Below the pieces are notes generated by a model. That model ran no database searches. It saw nothing but the letters and a program-made list of their open reading frames with translations, and was not told the origin of the DNA. A program made the translations under genes and the position numbers. From Erpetoichthys calabaricus (Eukaryota; Chordata; Cladistia; Polypteriformes; Polypteridae), in NCBI RefSeq assembly GCF_900747795.2, contig NC_041395.2:33826597-33890596 (forward strand): a stretch of 64,000 nt of DNA, given 5' to 3'. This document shows positions 12,312 through 24,463 of the stretch, piece after piece (within the stretch, counting starts at the first letter, position 1; every line of letters begins with the position of its first letter).

Positions 12312-12358
12312 ATTTGCATATATTTAAATATAATTTAAAACATTTGTGTAATTTGCAT
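12312..12358 (-). promoter_or_regulatory. V2 promoter: two perfect octamers
   Basis: ATTTGCAT on the plus strand (ATGCAAAT for the gene) occurs at 12312-12319 and again at 12351-12358, about 80 and 118 bp upstream of the ATG. The proximal one sits in the normal VH-octamer position. Two exact copies are unusual next to the single copy seen at the other V segments. Confidence 0.8.
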
Positions 12359-12359
12359 A

Positions 12360-13075
12360 TCCCACTCTATAGGAATTTTTCCAATTTCAGAGCTACTTAG
12401 GTTAGTTTGCTGATAGTTCACGCTGTTAATGTTAAGAAACATCAATATGAAATGTTTTTCCAAAAATCATAATATACAGTATGTATATACTATATTTAAT
12501 ACATTTACTTTTTTAATGAAGGATTTTATAACCAAAATTTTAAATATTATTGAATTAAAAATGACAAAGTATTGCTTAAGAGAGTAGACTGCACAGCTTC
12601 AAGGTCCTAGGGTTCATATCTTGGCTATACCACCTTCTACGTGAAGCTTGCATATTCTCCCTGTCTTTTGTTTTTTCTCATTTATAGTATGGACATGTAG
12701 GTAAAGTCGACTAGGAACTGTAAACAGATCAAGACTGAATGAGCCTGTGTGCCTGAGTTTGCCTTGATGTTTAGAATTGGATTTTGCCTTATAGAACAGT
12801 GTAATTCTGCATTATTAGAAGAAGATGATATGTAAAATGAAATAATGAATGACATACGAAGTGTGAACACTTAAATAACATGCTCTTACTTACCTAAAAC
12901 TCTTTCTTACGTGAGTTTAATGGGAATCATGTATAATACTGACCTATCACTGAAAAGAAATACATGCACACGTACTGTATGTAGTGCCTGAAATAGTGAT
13001 GAAAAACTATTTTGGTTAAAGGATAGTAACTGTCTGGTGCAGAGACTATTGGACCACCAGAAATGTTAAACTGCA
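12360..13075. other. No gene recognised
   Basis: AT-rich sequence upstream of V2. Nothing supportable was seen on either strand. Confidence 0.4.
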
Positions 13076-13079
13076 CAAT

Positions 13080-13335
13080 AACTCACATGGTGGCACAGTG
13101 GTTATCACTTCTGCTTCACATCTTCACATCTGCGCAGAGTTTGCTTGATATTTGTTTGCTTTTGTGAGTTTTTCTTCAAGTATCGATGTATTTTGAATGG
13201 ACAACTCTAAATCCACACTTTGTGAGCGAGCTTTGTAATGGATTTGTTTCTGCTTTGTGCCCAGTGTCACTTCAGTATACACTTATGAAACTTTACAATC
13301 CAGAGCTGGACAAGCGGGTTAGAACATAGATAGAT
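13080..13335 (+). mobile_element. Highly diverged tRNA-derived SINE
   Basis: The head 'ggtggcacagtggttatcacttctgcttcacat' and the body pieces 'gcgcagagtttgcttg', 'tttgtgagcgagc' and 'gagctggacaagcgggtt' follow the SINE order but are heavily diverged, suggesting an older copy than those at 34.8 and 53.7 kb. Confidence 0.5.
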
Positions 13336-13611
13336 GTTAACCCCCACATAACGTGGCAGAAGTCAATCCCAGTATTGCTAAGAACATGAGCTTTGTAAAC
13401 CTTGCTATCTTAATGCAATGCCAAACCATATAGTTATTAGTGAATGTATTACTAATATTAAATATGCAAATATGAGATTAAGCAAACAGCGCAGCTGTTT
13501 TCTCAGCTTTCATTAGCCAGTTTGACTGGATGGAGTATAATTGTTGTAATAAATGATGGAATATTGTTCTACTAAACATTGAACAATAAAGTTAAAAAGT
13601 AAGGTTCTCTA

Positions 13612-14291
13612 AAAGTGTACTCACACTAGGCACATTTTTTCTGTACTGTGCCTGAGCGCAGTTGTCCCACCCTTCCTCCTCCCTGCTGGCCTTCACCACG
13701 CTGTTTAACGTTATGGGCCCGGGCACGCTTTCCTCATGACCACACAACTTTGTGTAAGGTGAAAACAAGATCCAAACATGTAGTGACAACATGCATGTCA
13801 AAATGATTTTACTTATTTTGTGTGTTTTTTGGAGTCATGTAGGGCAGGATAACACTCTACCCTCTCACAGATTTATTGAATGTGCAGCATAGCATTTCAC
13901 TGTTAATCGTGCTGCATGTACTGCAAGATTTTTACAGAGACAAATGATGTTAAGGGAGGAATTTGCAGCTTTTCTTGCCAACTACAATTCATGTTCATCT
14001 GTAAGGTGAGAATACAAACCTGTTTTTAACTCAAATGGTATTGAATGAAATGAGAATTGCACTATCTGACTTGTTGCATCATTGACATCATGTCTGTTTT
14101 CCATGCTCGGGCACGTTTAGCGATCACACTCTTCCTGAATCCTACTGAACCGTGCCCAGGCGGAACTCTTCCAAGTGGGCCTAGGCACGGTACGGCTGGC
14201 AATCACACTAGTCAAACAAACTTGACTTCGGAGGCTTACATGTGCACAAACGTGCTCAGGCACTGAACAAGTTGCTAGTGTGAGTACACCC
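13612..14291. mobile_element. MITE-like non-autonomous DNA transposon with terminal inverted repeats
   Basis: The left end reads gtgtactcacactaggca (13615-13632) and the right end is its near-perfect inverse, gctagtgtgagtacac (14274-14289). With flanking bases both ends approximate TAGGGTGTACTCACACTAGG, a hAT-like form. The interior is GC-richer than the flanks near both ends (repeated cgggcacg motifs) and encodes no transposase. A convincing 8-bp target duplication was not found, so the superfamily is tentative. Confidence 0.6.
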
Positions 14292-15890
14292 TAAGGCTCA
14301 ATGGTTTGCAGGGGATAAACAGGAGACATCTTGGAATGAGCATTTATTTGCATACTGAAACTGGTGAACCTGTGTAAGTGAATCATATTATCAGGCATAA
14401 TACATTTTCAGCAAATACTTTATGTCAGATTGCAAATGAAAAGATATAAAGTTGTTTGTGAAGAAGATGATAATAGAGATTTGATAACAGTAATTAGATC
14501 TTATTTATACCCTGCTGAAACAGGAAATCAAAACCAATTTCTGGACCAGCAAGAAAGCCATCAGTGGCAAACTGATAACATTTTTCACAAGATCTTTGCA
14601 ATGACGGAAATGCGGTATCTGACAAGTGGAATCCATCAATTCTGGACAATTCCTGTTAGGCAGTGAAACAAGAAGCATCAGACCCTGATGAAACTCACCA
14701 CTAAAACATTTGTAGCTCAATTGAAAATGCAATGTGTCAGCATCATTAAGCGATAAAACACACTAAATTCAATAAAAATTAATGTTCTGTTTCTTAATAT
14801 TCCTACATGATACCATAAATCTGATATTATATTTTTGTGCAGCTTGTCTATCATAATCACCTTTTCTTTGTTTGCAAAACTTTGTCCAGTGTTACTTAAA
14901 GTCTGTGTTTTTTCTTTTATTTAGTTTCTGCTTAATCATACTTACATCAGGCTTACTGTGAGTTTTTCATACACCTTTTGTACAATTCTTTTTTTATTTT
15001 GTTGTTTAGCATGTGGAAAAAAATACAATGGTTTTCCCATGGTTCCCATGTCTGTGTGGACTTTTTCAGGGTTCTTCAGTCTTCCTCTTACAACCCACAA
15101 GTACATTTTAGTAAACACGTGAGCTTTTTGTTTCACATGTTCTCTTATGGAGAAACATAGGGGTTAGTTTAAGGGTATGACACACAAATTATTAACTCCT
15201 ATGTTTCCAACTTTAGAATGGGGGAATGCCTACCAAAAAAAATTTGATGCCACTTCCTGGAGAATGCCAATGAGCCCATATATATGACATAGCCATTTAA
15301 GCCAGAACTTTACCTGAAGTCATCATTTAGTCTGGAAACAGCCATGCAAGGTGTCACTTTCAGCCCTGGTAGAAAATCATCTGATTTGCTTGTCTGTGAT
15401 GTTTTATAGCTTTATTTCCATTTCTTTCTTTCCAAACATAAAATGGGTCATCCTCCAGGACCCAAACACTTTATCAACTCTCATTTTTTCTAGTGTTGCA
15501 TAGCATTTTTTCATTACTATGACTTTTCAGGCTGCAGCAAGTGGTGTCTGAATCCTTTTGTTCTTATTATTGGCCCACCAGTTTCACAAGCTGATAGGCA
15601 CAGTGAACATAAAAAAATATGTTCTTGGCACACAACAGATATTCTTTACATATATTTCTGCTTAGGTTAGCATACATTTTCAAAAAAATTAATAAACTTC
15701 CTGGAATGAACTGACAAAAACTGGTATGGTTTTTATTAGTGAAAAGCAAAACCAAACATTTCAATCAGCCAGGCATATAAAATAATAAATGAAGTAAAAG
15801 CAAATATTTTTCTGTAGAAATTGATTATAAAAATTGCAGACATACTTACAAATTTCATGGAATATGTAAGTAAAGTGCAAGCAGCATGAG
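14292..15890. other. No gene recognised
   Basis: AT-rich spacer. Frames of 60-78 codons lack recognisable motifs. I see no splice-linked V, D or J segment. Confidence 0.4.
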
Positions 15891-15899
15891 AAACTGATT

Positions 15900-17285
15900 A
15901 TAAAACTATCCATAGTTTGTTGATGCTCCAATTATTTCAGTTAGCTAAAAAAGCATATATAAACTTGATTAAATTTCATTGGAATATTTTTTCCCACTTG
16001 GCATGCAAAGTACACCTCCAGCATCAAATTGATATGTTGAAATGGGAAAGTGCAAGTTAAGCGGCACACAGGCAGACCCAACCATGTATGCAAATCTGAG
16101 AATAAGTAGTGTACTTTCTTTGTGGAACTAGAAGGTTCAATGTAACGTGATACTTGGCCATGAATTAAGTGCCTTTAAAAAAAACAAATATGATTTCAGC
16201 AGAGTCTATATTGAAATGTTGGCACGTGTACTTAATCACATTCACACACTTACACATATTGTATGTTGCTACCCATATGTAAATTGTTGTCTTACTATCC
16301 TTGCCTTTAGACAACTATACAATAACCACAGAAAAAATGCCACACTTTACTCTTATTTTTTCAGTTCATTAAATGTAATAAAAGAAAGATAATATAATCT
16401 GAAAATTATCAGTTGTTTCAGTTAACTAAAAAATATATATAAACTCACCTGAAATGGCTTTGTAATATTGTGGAATGCAAACTTCATAGCCAGCATCAAT
16501 TTGAGATGGGGAAAGGAGAAAGCGTGATGAGGCACACTGAGGACTGAGTGAGCTGCAAGTAAAAAGCACAGAGCTGGAAGGAAGTCTCACTCGCAATGTT
16601 TCTATGAATACAGCAGAGCCAGTGATGTATGCTAACATGAGAATAAACAGTGAGCTTTCTTTGTGAATATTAGAAGAACTGATGTAATGTACTACTTGGC
16701 CATGAATGAGGTCCCTTTTAGTATGTGTAATTCGAATGCAGCTATTTTGAAATGCACATACTGATTCACATACTGTACATGCATGATTTTATAGCAGATG
16801 CGTACACAAAGAAAGCTCACTGCATATTCTTTCTTTTGCATACATTGTTGGGTATGCAGTGTTTTTACGCAACTTGGAATACAAAGTATAGAGCCAACAT
16901 CAATTTGAAATGCGCTGTGCTCTTCAACGTTATGCAGTTTACACAATGGTCCATCTCAGGCATTCTCATTTCCCATGTCAAAATGGTGCTGGCTCTGTAC
17001 TTCATATATTAATAGCTCTGCTGCTCTCAGAATCTTGCATACATTGATCCTGACTGTGTACTTTGTATTCAAAGTTGTGTGAAAACATCACAAACAAGGT
17101 GGCACATTGTGGATGGAACAAGTTGTACATAAGGAGCACAGCCCTGAAAGGTGACTTCCTCTTATTTTCGCAGACCCTGATAACCTGACAGTGCATGCAA
17201 ATGCGAGAATAAACAGTCCGCTTTCTGTGCGTGTGCATGTATCTGTCATAAGTCATGTGTGTATGTGATTCATATATATCAAAAT
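15900..17285. repeat. Cluster of diverged ~0.5-kb repeats
   Basis: Two direct units are clear. Unit a begins near 15930 (ttatttcagttagctaaaa) and unit b near 16410 (tgtttcagttaactaaaa), about 480 bp apart. Both later contain gagaataa, a gtgagctttctttgtg-like block and an acttggccatgaat block. A third, rearranged unit spans about 16850-17285 and contains both a direct and an inverted form of cttggaatacaaagta (near 16870 and 17050). A diverged relative lies at 9.6-9.85 kb. No protein function is apparent, and the family is unknown to me. Confidence 0.55.
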
Positions 17286-17337
17286 ACAACTGTATTCAAA
17301 TCAAATGTTTTGTATGCTAAAAGCACCTCATTCATGA

Positions 17338-19535
17338 CTACGTTCCATGTTTTATCAGTCCTTCCATGTTCATAAAAAGCCTGCCTGGTAGGCAAATTAC
17401 CACAGACTTCCTCATACAATAAAACAAATCTTCTCGTGGCACCCTGTCATATGCTTTCTCCAGGTCCATAAAGACGCAATGCAACTCCTTCTGGCCTTCT
17501 CTATACTTCTCCATCAACACTCTCAGAGCAAACATCGCATTTGTTGTGCTCTTTCTTGGCATAAAACCATACTGCTGCTCACTAATCATCACCTCACTTC
17601 TTAACCTAGCTTCCACTACTCTTTCCCATGACTTCATTCTGTGGCTCATCAATTTTATTCCCCTGTAGTTACTACGGTCCTGCACATCCCCCTTATTCTT
17701 AAATATCCGCACCAGTACACTTCTTCTCCACTCCTCAGGCATCCTCTCACTTTCCAAGATTCCATTAAACAATCTAGTTAAAAACACCACTGCCATCTCT
17801 TCTAAACACATCCATGCTTCCACCGGTATGTCATCTGGACCAACGGCCTTTCCATTCTTCATCCTCTTCATAGCTGTTCTTACTTCCTCCTTGCTAATCC
17901 ATTGTACTTCCTGACTCACTATCTCCACATCATCCAACCTTCTCTCTCTCTCTCATTCTCTTCATTCATCAGTCTCTCAAAGTACTCTTTCTATCTGCTC
18001 AACACACCCTCCTCACTCACCCTAACCTATTGCACATTTTTTCCAGCTTGCTCCCTCTGTCTAGCCAATCAGTATAATCATTTTCTCCCTCCTTAGTGTC
18101 CAACCTCTCCTACCACTCATCATACGCCTTTTCTTTAGCCTTTGCCACCTCTCTCTTCACCTTGCACCTTATCTCCTTGTGCTCTTGTCTACTTTCTGCA
18201 TCTCTCTGACTATCCCACTTCCTCTTCTTCGCCATGCTCTTCCTCTGTATACTCTCCTATACTTCCCCATTTCACCACCAGGTTTCCTTTTCCTCCTTCC
18301 TCTGTCCAGATGCCATGCCAAGTACCCTTCTTGCTGCCACCCTTACTACATCTGCTGTAGTTACCCAACTCTCTGGTAACTCTTCACTGCCACCCAGTGC
18401 CTGTCTCACCTCCTCCCTGAACTCAGCCTTGCAGTCTTCCTTTTTCAACGTCCACCATTTGATCTTTGGTTCTGCCCTCACTGCTCTCCTCTTCTTGATC
18501 TCCAATATCATCCTATAGACAACCATCATATGCTGCCTAATTACACTTTCCCCTGCCACCACTTAGCAGTCTTCAATCTCCTTCAGATTGACTCTTCTGC
18601 ATAGGATATAATCTACCTGCATGTATCTTCCTCCATTCTTGTACGTCACCCTATGTTCCTCCCTCTTCTTAAAATATGCATTCACCACAGCCATGCCCAT
18701 CCTTTTTGCGAAATCCATTATCATTTGACCTTCATCATTCCTTTCCTTGACACCATACCTACCCATCACCTCCTCGTTTCTTCTGTTCCTTTCACCAGCG
18801 TGTCCATTGAAATCCACTCCAACCACCACTTTCTGTCCCTTGGGTAAACTGTCCATCACTTCATCCAACTCACTCCAGAAATCTTCTTTCTCATCCATCA
18901 CACACCCAACTTGTGGGGCACTAACAACATTCATCATTACACCTCCAATTTCCAGCTTCATAATCATCCCTCTTTCTGACACTCTTTTCACCTCAAAAAC
19001 ACTCTTGACATACTCTTCCCTTAGAATAACCCCTGCCCATTTCTCCTCCTATGCACACCATGATTGAAGAATTTGAGTTCATCTCTGATCCACCTGACCT
19101 TACTCCCCTTCCATTTAGTCTCTTGCATGCACAATATATCAGCCTTCCTTCTCTCCATCATATTGGTTAACTCTCTCCCCTTACCAGTCATACTGCCAAC
19201 ATTCAAAGTACCTACTTTTAGTTCCGCTCTCTTTACCTTCCTCTTGTCCTTCTGCTTTTGGACATGTCTCCCCCCTGTTCTTCTTCTTCGGCCAACAGTA
19301 TCCCAATTTCCGCCAGCACTCTGTTGGCTCACAGTACTGGTGACGGCTGTTGTTAACCCGGGCCTCGACTGATCCGGTATGGAAATTTGTATTGTTGTCC
19401 GCATATTGATCTGGCCAAATTTTACAGTGGATGCCCTTCCTGACACAACCCTCCCTGTTTATCCTGGCTTGGGACCAGCATGAAGAAACACACTGGTTTG
19501 TGCATCCCCTATGACTGGGTTAGTACCAGGAATAC
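17338..19535 (-). mobile_element. RTE-like LINE, 5' half of ORF2 present, 3' half absent
   Basis: Read on the minus strand from about 19535: an N-terminal region, an AP-endonuclease domain (LKVGTLNVGSMTGKGREL, then ADILCMQETKWKGS near 19115-19160; VVGVDFNGHAGERNRR near 18790), a linker, then the reverse transcriptase fingers and palm (MKNGKAVGPDDIPVEAW, DRSNYRGIKLMS, QQYGFMPRKST, and motif A FMDLEKAYDRVPRED near 17440-17475). It stops before the FADD active-site block. The domain pieces lie in at least four separate frames, so it is inactive. Missing the 3' half is odd, because LINE copies normally lose the 5' end. Confidence 0.85.
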
Positions 19536-19835
19536 AAGACAAATTTATTATTTCCAGATCCCTTTTTGTTGTCAGAAACATACATTGGAAACATGGAAGG
19601 CAAATTTTCTTCTATCAAACATTTTCCCACTTTAAAATGGGCATATTCAGTAAGTATTTCTGGTCTTTCTATATGCTGTATAACCTTCATTATAAAATGG
19701 CAGGGCAGGCAGAATATTTATTTAAACTTGCAGAAAACACTTAAGTTTAAAACACATTAGCACATGGCAAATGAGTATATATATCATGTTTGCAAAGAAA
19801 TAACTTTTACATTAAAAATACTGAACTTATCCTTT
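19536..19835. other. No gene recognised
   Basis: AT-rich spacer between the RTE-like fragment and the hAT remnant. Confidence 0.4.
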
Positions 19836-19839
19836 GAGA

Positions 19840-20600
19840 ACGCTGTTTCTACTAAATCAGCCTACCTCTGTAAAGTACAGTATATCACCATGTTCTGCCT
19901 CAGTTTCTTCTAAAAAGCACAAAACTTATGGTGTCCTAAGCCATTGGATCTGATATAGTTAATTTTCACTACAATTAACAGAATATTATCAAAATATGTG
20001 TGCCTGCTGGTGAATCATGCAGTGCAAGGAAATAGTGGCATTTGCCCCTTCTTCCTTCAATTTTCTTTAGCTTTGTGCCAATAAACCATTTTTTTCTCCC
20101 AGTTAATTATGGAGAACCATCTATGGTTATTCCTACCATTATGTCTAACAGTAGACCAGCACAATCAATTACATCACATAGCTCTTGAAATATAGTTCTA
20201 CCATGCATCAAACATAAGGCCAGAAACTATTCAGTCACTTCAGATTTATCACTGACACCCTGACGAATATTGCAAGCTGAACATTGTTAGTTATATCAGT
20301 GCTGTCATCAAATGCTAATGAATAGGCACTGAAACTTGTCACATTGCAACACAGCTGATTGTAAATGTTGTCTGATAACTCATTAATACTTTCCTCCACA
20401 GTATTTGCAGTCAAAATCACATTTCTAAACAATACCGCATTCTCTGGTCATAAATATGAAAAACATGCAATCTCTGTTCAGAAATATTAGTAACAATCAA
20501 TTTTTCAGAAATTGTTCTTAAGTAAATAGTTGCCTGGAACTTCATGTTTATTTTGCTCACCAAATAACTAGCCTCAACTGCTCCTTCACATTCTCTCTTT
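19840..20600 (-). mobile_element. hAT-type transposase fragment
   Basis: On the minus strand one frame (20235-20432) reads a VEESINELSDNIYNQL helix followed by AFDDSTDITNNVQLAIFVR. This matches the LDESTDI..AQLLIFVR block that carries the first catalytic aspartate of hAT transposases (ZBED5/GTF2IRD2-like group). About 350 bp downstream, near 19860-19930, a piece resembling the hAT 'FHTEVRWLSRGNVL' block appears. In-frame stops and frame changes separate them, so the gene is dead. Confidence 0.7.
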
Positions 20601-22320
20601 TTTAAATTAATTTTATTGATTTTATTCTAATCACACAACATTCCTTACAAGTAGATCAATTTTACAAAAATAGGACTGAAAACAAATCAACCCCCACCCC
20701 TAAGAAAGAGAGCATGACCAACGGAGTAAAACTTAAAGCTAGTAAAAATAAGTAAACTGATGAGTTTAATAAGCGGATAAATATAAATGGAGAAGAAAAA
20801 GAAATGGGGGAGAGAATCTACTTCCTCAGTACTTTAATAGATTATTCTAAAATGTTATTGATTAGATCCTGCCTGGTTTTGAAAAAGTTCTGCACAGATC
20901 CTCTAAGTGAGAATTTGATTTTTTCCAATTTCAAATGGTATATAATATCAGTTACCCATTTACTTAAAAGAGGAGAGTTAGGGTTCTTCCAGTTGAGCAA
21001 GATAAGTCTGCGTGCCAAGAGTGTAGTAAAGGCAATCATAGTTTGTTTGTCCTTCTCCACTTTAAGCCATTCTGTGAGCCCACCAAACACAGCTGTTAGT
21101 GGGTTAGCAGGGATTGTGACACCAAGGCTGTCTGATAGGCATTTAAAGATTTTGGTCCAGAATTATGTTAATTTGGTGCAGGCCCAAAACATGTGGCCCA
21201 ATGAGGCTGGAACTTGATTGCAACGTTCACAGGTTGGATCTTACCCTGGAAACATTTTGGACAATTTTAAATGAGACAGATGTGGTCGATATATAATTCT
21301 GAGTTGAATAATTGCGTGCTTTGCACATATGGAGCTCAAGTGAATTCTCTGCATTGTGAGGTGGAGTGGTGGCTCTGAGGCTAGGGATCTGCACTGGCAA
21401 TCAGTAGGTTGTCGGTTCAAATCCTGTAAATGCCAAAAGGGACTCTGCTCTGTTGGGCCCTTGAGCAAGGCCCTTAACCTGCAATTGCTGAGCGCTTTGA
21501 GTAGTGAGAAAAGTGTTATATAAATGCAAAGAATTATTATTATTACCTTCCACTCCATTTCTGAGATATTGAGTGAGAGATCCTTTTCCCACTGTACTCT
21601 TGGATCTTTGAAAGGGAGGGACTGTAAAATGGTTTTATATATTGCAGAAATGCTTTCTGAGTCCTCGAAACTCAGCAATATTTCGTCCAGCATAGAGGGA
21701 GGTGGGAGGTGAGGAAAATTGGGCAGGTTCTGTTTAACAAAGTTTCTAATTTGAAGATAGTGAAAGAAATGGGTTGCTGGAAAGTTAAATTTTGAATGCA
21801 ATTGTTCATAGGATGCAAAGACGTTGTCTATGTACAGATTCTCTAAGTGATTACATTCCCATATGTTTTCTAGATATTAAAAACTGGGTACATTTGAGAG
21901 GGCTGAAAAAGGTGGTTCTCATACAGAGGTGCCACAGATAAAAGCTTCTCCATCTTAAAATGATTCCTACATTAATTCCATATTCTGAGTGTAGTGAAGC
22001 ACAATTGGTTGTTAGTATATTGGCGATAACTTACATTTATTGGGGCACAAAGCAAGGAATATAAAGCAGTACTGCAGGATTTTATTTCTATTGCAGACCA
22101 AGCCTGTGTATTTTCATCTGTTTGTGTCCTTGTCCATGTTTTTATAGCTTGTATGTTTGCTGCCCAGAAATAAAACTGAAAGTGAAGTAGAGCCATGCCA
22201 CTTTCTGCCTTAGGTGTTTGTAGGGTCACTCTTTGTAAGTCTAACTGGGTCACAAGTCCTCTGGTGATCGAGCTCTGGAACTGTAGGTAAACACAGGAGA
22301 TGCAGTCAGAGACACAATTA
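20590..22320 (-). mobile_element. L1-clade LINE, C-terminal part of ORF2, decayed
   Basis: Minus-strand pieces in order: GMALLHFQFYFWAANIQAIKTW (about 22130-22200), a PLYENHLFQPS-like stretch, the MLDEILLSFEDSESISAIYKTI block (21600-21690), then RIHLSSICAKHAIIQLRIIYR and a CERCNQ..LGHMFWAC stretch near 21180-21240 and an LLARRLILLNWKNP block near 20990. The Cys-rich C-terminus and the following ARRLILLNWK block are L1 ORF2 hallmarks. A SINE interrupts it at 21.36-21.55 kb. Several stops and frame changes are present. Confidence 0.8.
21362..21545 (+). mobile_element. tRNA-derived SINE of a second family, inserted in the L1
   Basis: The head carries an A-box-like ggtggctctgaggctaggg and a B box ggttcaaatcc near 21413. 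The body holds 'ttgggcccttgagcaaggcc' and 'cttaacctgcaattgctg', and the tail 'gtgttatataaatgcaaag' ends in (ATT)n. This head and tail differ from the SINE at 34.8 kb. It splits the L1 ORF2 reading, so it is younger than the L1 fragment. Confidence 0.85.
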
Positions 22321-22885
22321 ACCTTTGCTACATGTGCATTACACAGTATTACTCAGCATTTTAGTACAACGGTTGAAGAATCAGTGTGACTTGAACAATT
22401 GAGAATAAACAGCCTAATGAATATCTAATTTCAAACATATAAAAAAATGATTACTATACCTAATACTTTGTGCTGATTTTGCTGTATGTGTCATTGTGGT
22501 CTTCACCTTTTAGAAACACCTTTTGTACATTAGAAGCTCCATTGCTTTATAAAGGTATTGTTACAATGTGGATTGTTTTAACCTATTATTATTATTTTTG
22601 GAATTGTATAACATTTTCATAATGTTAACTTTTTCATTTTCATTTTCATTCCAGTATCATGTCACCATTTTGCATTTTGGTTTAATTTCTAGAGTGCCAC
22701 CATCTTATATGTTTTTGTGTGACCATGGCCACTTTGTATACGGTTTCTATGCCTGTTCTAATTCACATTACATCACCACAGCCACCTACATAAGATGGTG
22801 GAAGTTCTTCAAAATAATTTTCTTTTGCTTTTTCCTTCTGCTGCAGAACAAACCTACACTGTTTACATTAGGGTCCCTAAAATGG
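22321..22885. other. No gene recognised
   Basis: AT-rich sequence. A 108-codon plus-strand frame here has no recognisable domain and biased Phe/Leu content. Confidence 0.4.
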
Positions 22886-22889
22886 AGGA

Positions 22890-23150
22890 ATTGATCCACC
22901 TGTGAGGACAACCCCCAGAAGGGAATGGCTTTGCAGGTGGTGGCCACAGACAATTGTTCTCTCCTTATTCTTTGTGACTGATTCTTCTCTAATTTTGTAT
23001 TTTGCTACTGTTCTTACCACTATTGGTAACATGAGGCGGTACTTGCAGCCGATTCAGATTGCACAGGCAGTCCAGCTCCTCCAGGATGGCACATACAGTC
23101 GTAAGTAGGTCTCAAGAGCATGGAGGAGATACCAGGAGATGGGAGGTTAC
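22890..23150 (+). mobile_element. Tc1-like transposon fragment, N-terminal part
   Basis: The stretch containing 'tgcaggtggtggccacagac', 'acatgaggcggtacttgcag' and 'gtccagctcctccaggatgg' encodes MRRYLQPIQIAQAVQLLQDGTYSR. This is the start and first DNA-binding helices of the same Tc1-like transposase family as the element at 61.1-63.2 kb. Only this piece remains. Confidence 0.7.
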
Positions 23151-24445
23151 ATTGATTTATTAGAACATCCAGCAGCCCAGGTTTTGTCCATAAGAAAGAT
23201 GATTGACTACAACCTTGTATTGATTATACAGATCTTAATAAATAACCATAAAGAACTTCAGAAATTTTAATTTTTTTTCTGGGTGTAATACATCTACTGG
23301 GCTGTTTAGTTTTTTACTATGCAGTACTTTGCAGAATGCTGATTTAGTTTCAGTTTCCTAAGTTACTTTAATTTTGTTCTGAAACATGTAATTTAATTTA
23401 ATCAAGTTTACCTCAGTGCCATTTTGTATTTGTAGTGGAAGTCACTGTGTTGTCTGTCTGTTAATGTGATGTGACATGACATTTTGGCTCAACACTATTT
23501 ACGCACTATTTATCTGAATAAATCCATGTTCATTTTTGAAGTTACCTAATCGAAAATGATTATGTGTGCTGTGCTGTAAGACTCTATGGTTTTCTATCTT
23601 TTTTTTTGCCTGGTTCTTTAGACTCTGAATTTTTGCCAACATTGGGTTTTGATGCACTGTTAATCAGTCTTTAAGGTTCAGACTTCTGCCAGTCTTTTGA
23701 TTTACAGTTCCATCTCCCATCCTTGTGTGATGATCAGGCTTTTCATTTAGATTTTTTATAATATCTCATAGGCCTCCTAAACTTTGTTCCTAACATTTCA
23801 GAAGTATCCCAAAAATCCCATGGTCACATTTGTTCCTGAACATAATGTTCTTAACAATTATTAAATTAAATAACTTCAATGACACCTTTTAGATTTTCTT
23901 ATGGGCACCAGCCATTTTAAGAGTTATTCATGGTTCATAGTTGCTTAGCCATTACCAGGCAAGATCAACTGGGGATGTTTAACAAGTGAAATCACCATGT
24001 CAAATGTATAAAAGTCAAGCTGTACACTTTTTCCTATCTACAATTCTTGATACAAGTCCCGAGCATGTGTGCATGCAGGCACAAAACATTGCAGGACAGT
24101 GCAAAGACAGACAGTGATGCAAACAAAGACAGGGCAGCGCCAACCAGTACACATTTATAATATCTATAGGTACAAAAAATTAGTAGGTTGTACCAAATTG
24201 TAACAATATCTTAATAGAAGGAACAGATGTAAATGTGACACTGGAAGTAGGAAGAAAGTAACAGTATGATAATAAACATAATAATAAATATAAAGACATG
24301 ATCTAGTTGAGTGGGATAGTGTTGATTACCAAATTTTGTAAAGTGTTATTTGCAGCAAAATTGCTGCATTCATGTTTGGCCTTGTTCATCAAATTATTTA
24401 CTTATAATTCAGGCAGTTTAGAAGATTTTTTTTTTTTTTAATTTT
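23151..24445. other. No gene recognised
   Basis: AT-rich spacer ending in a poly-T tract just before the RTE-like insertion. Nothing supportable was seen. Confidence 0.4.
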
Positions 24446-24463
24446 AATACCAGTGCCCCATAA

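Noticed and set aside
13464-14353. Perfect octamers at 13464-13471 and 14346-14353, and others near 16087 and 17205
   Set aside because: No leader or V exon follows in the right orientation; some fall in the 0.5-kb repeats. They are taken as chance matches.
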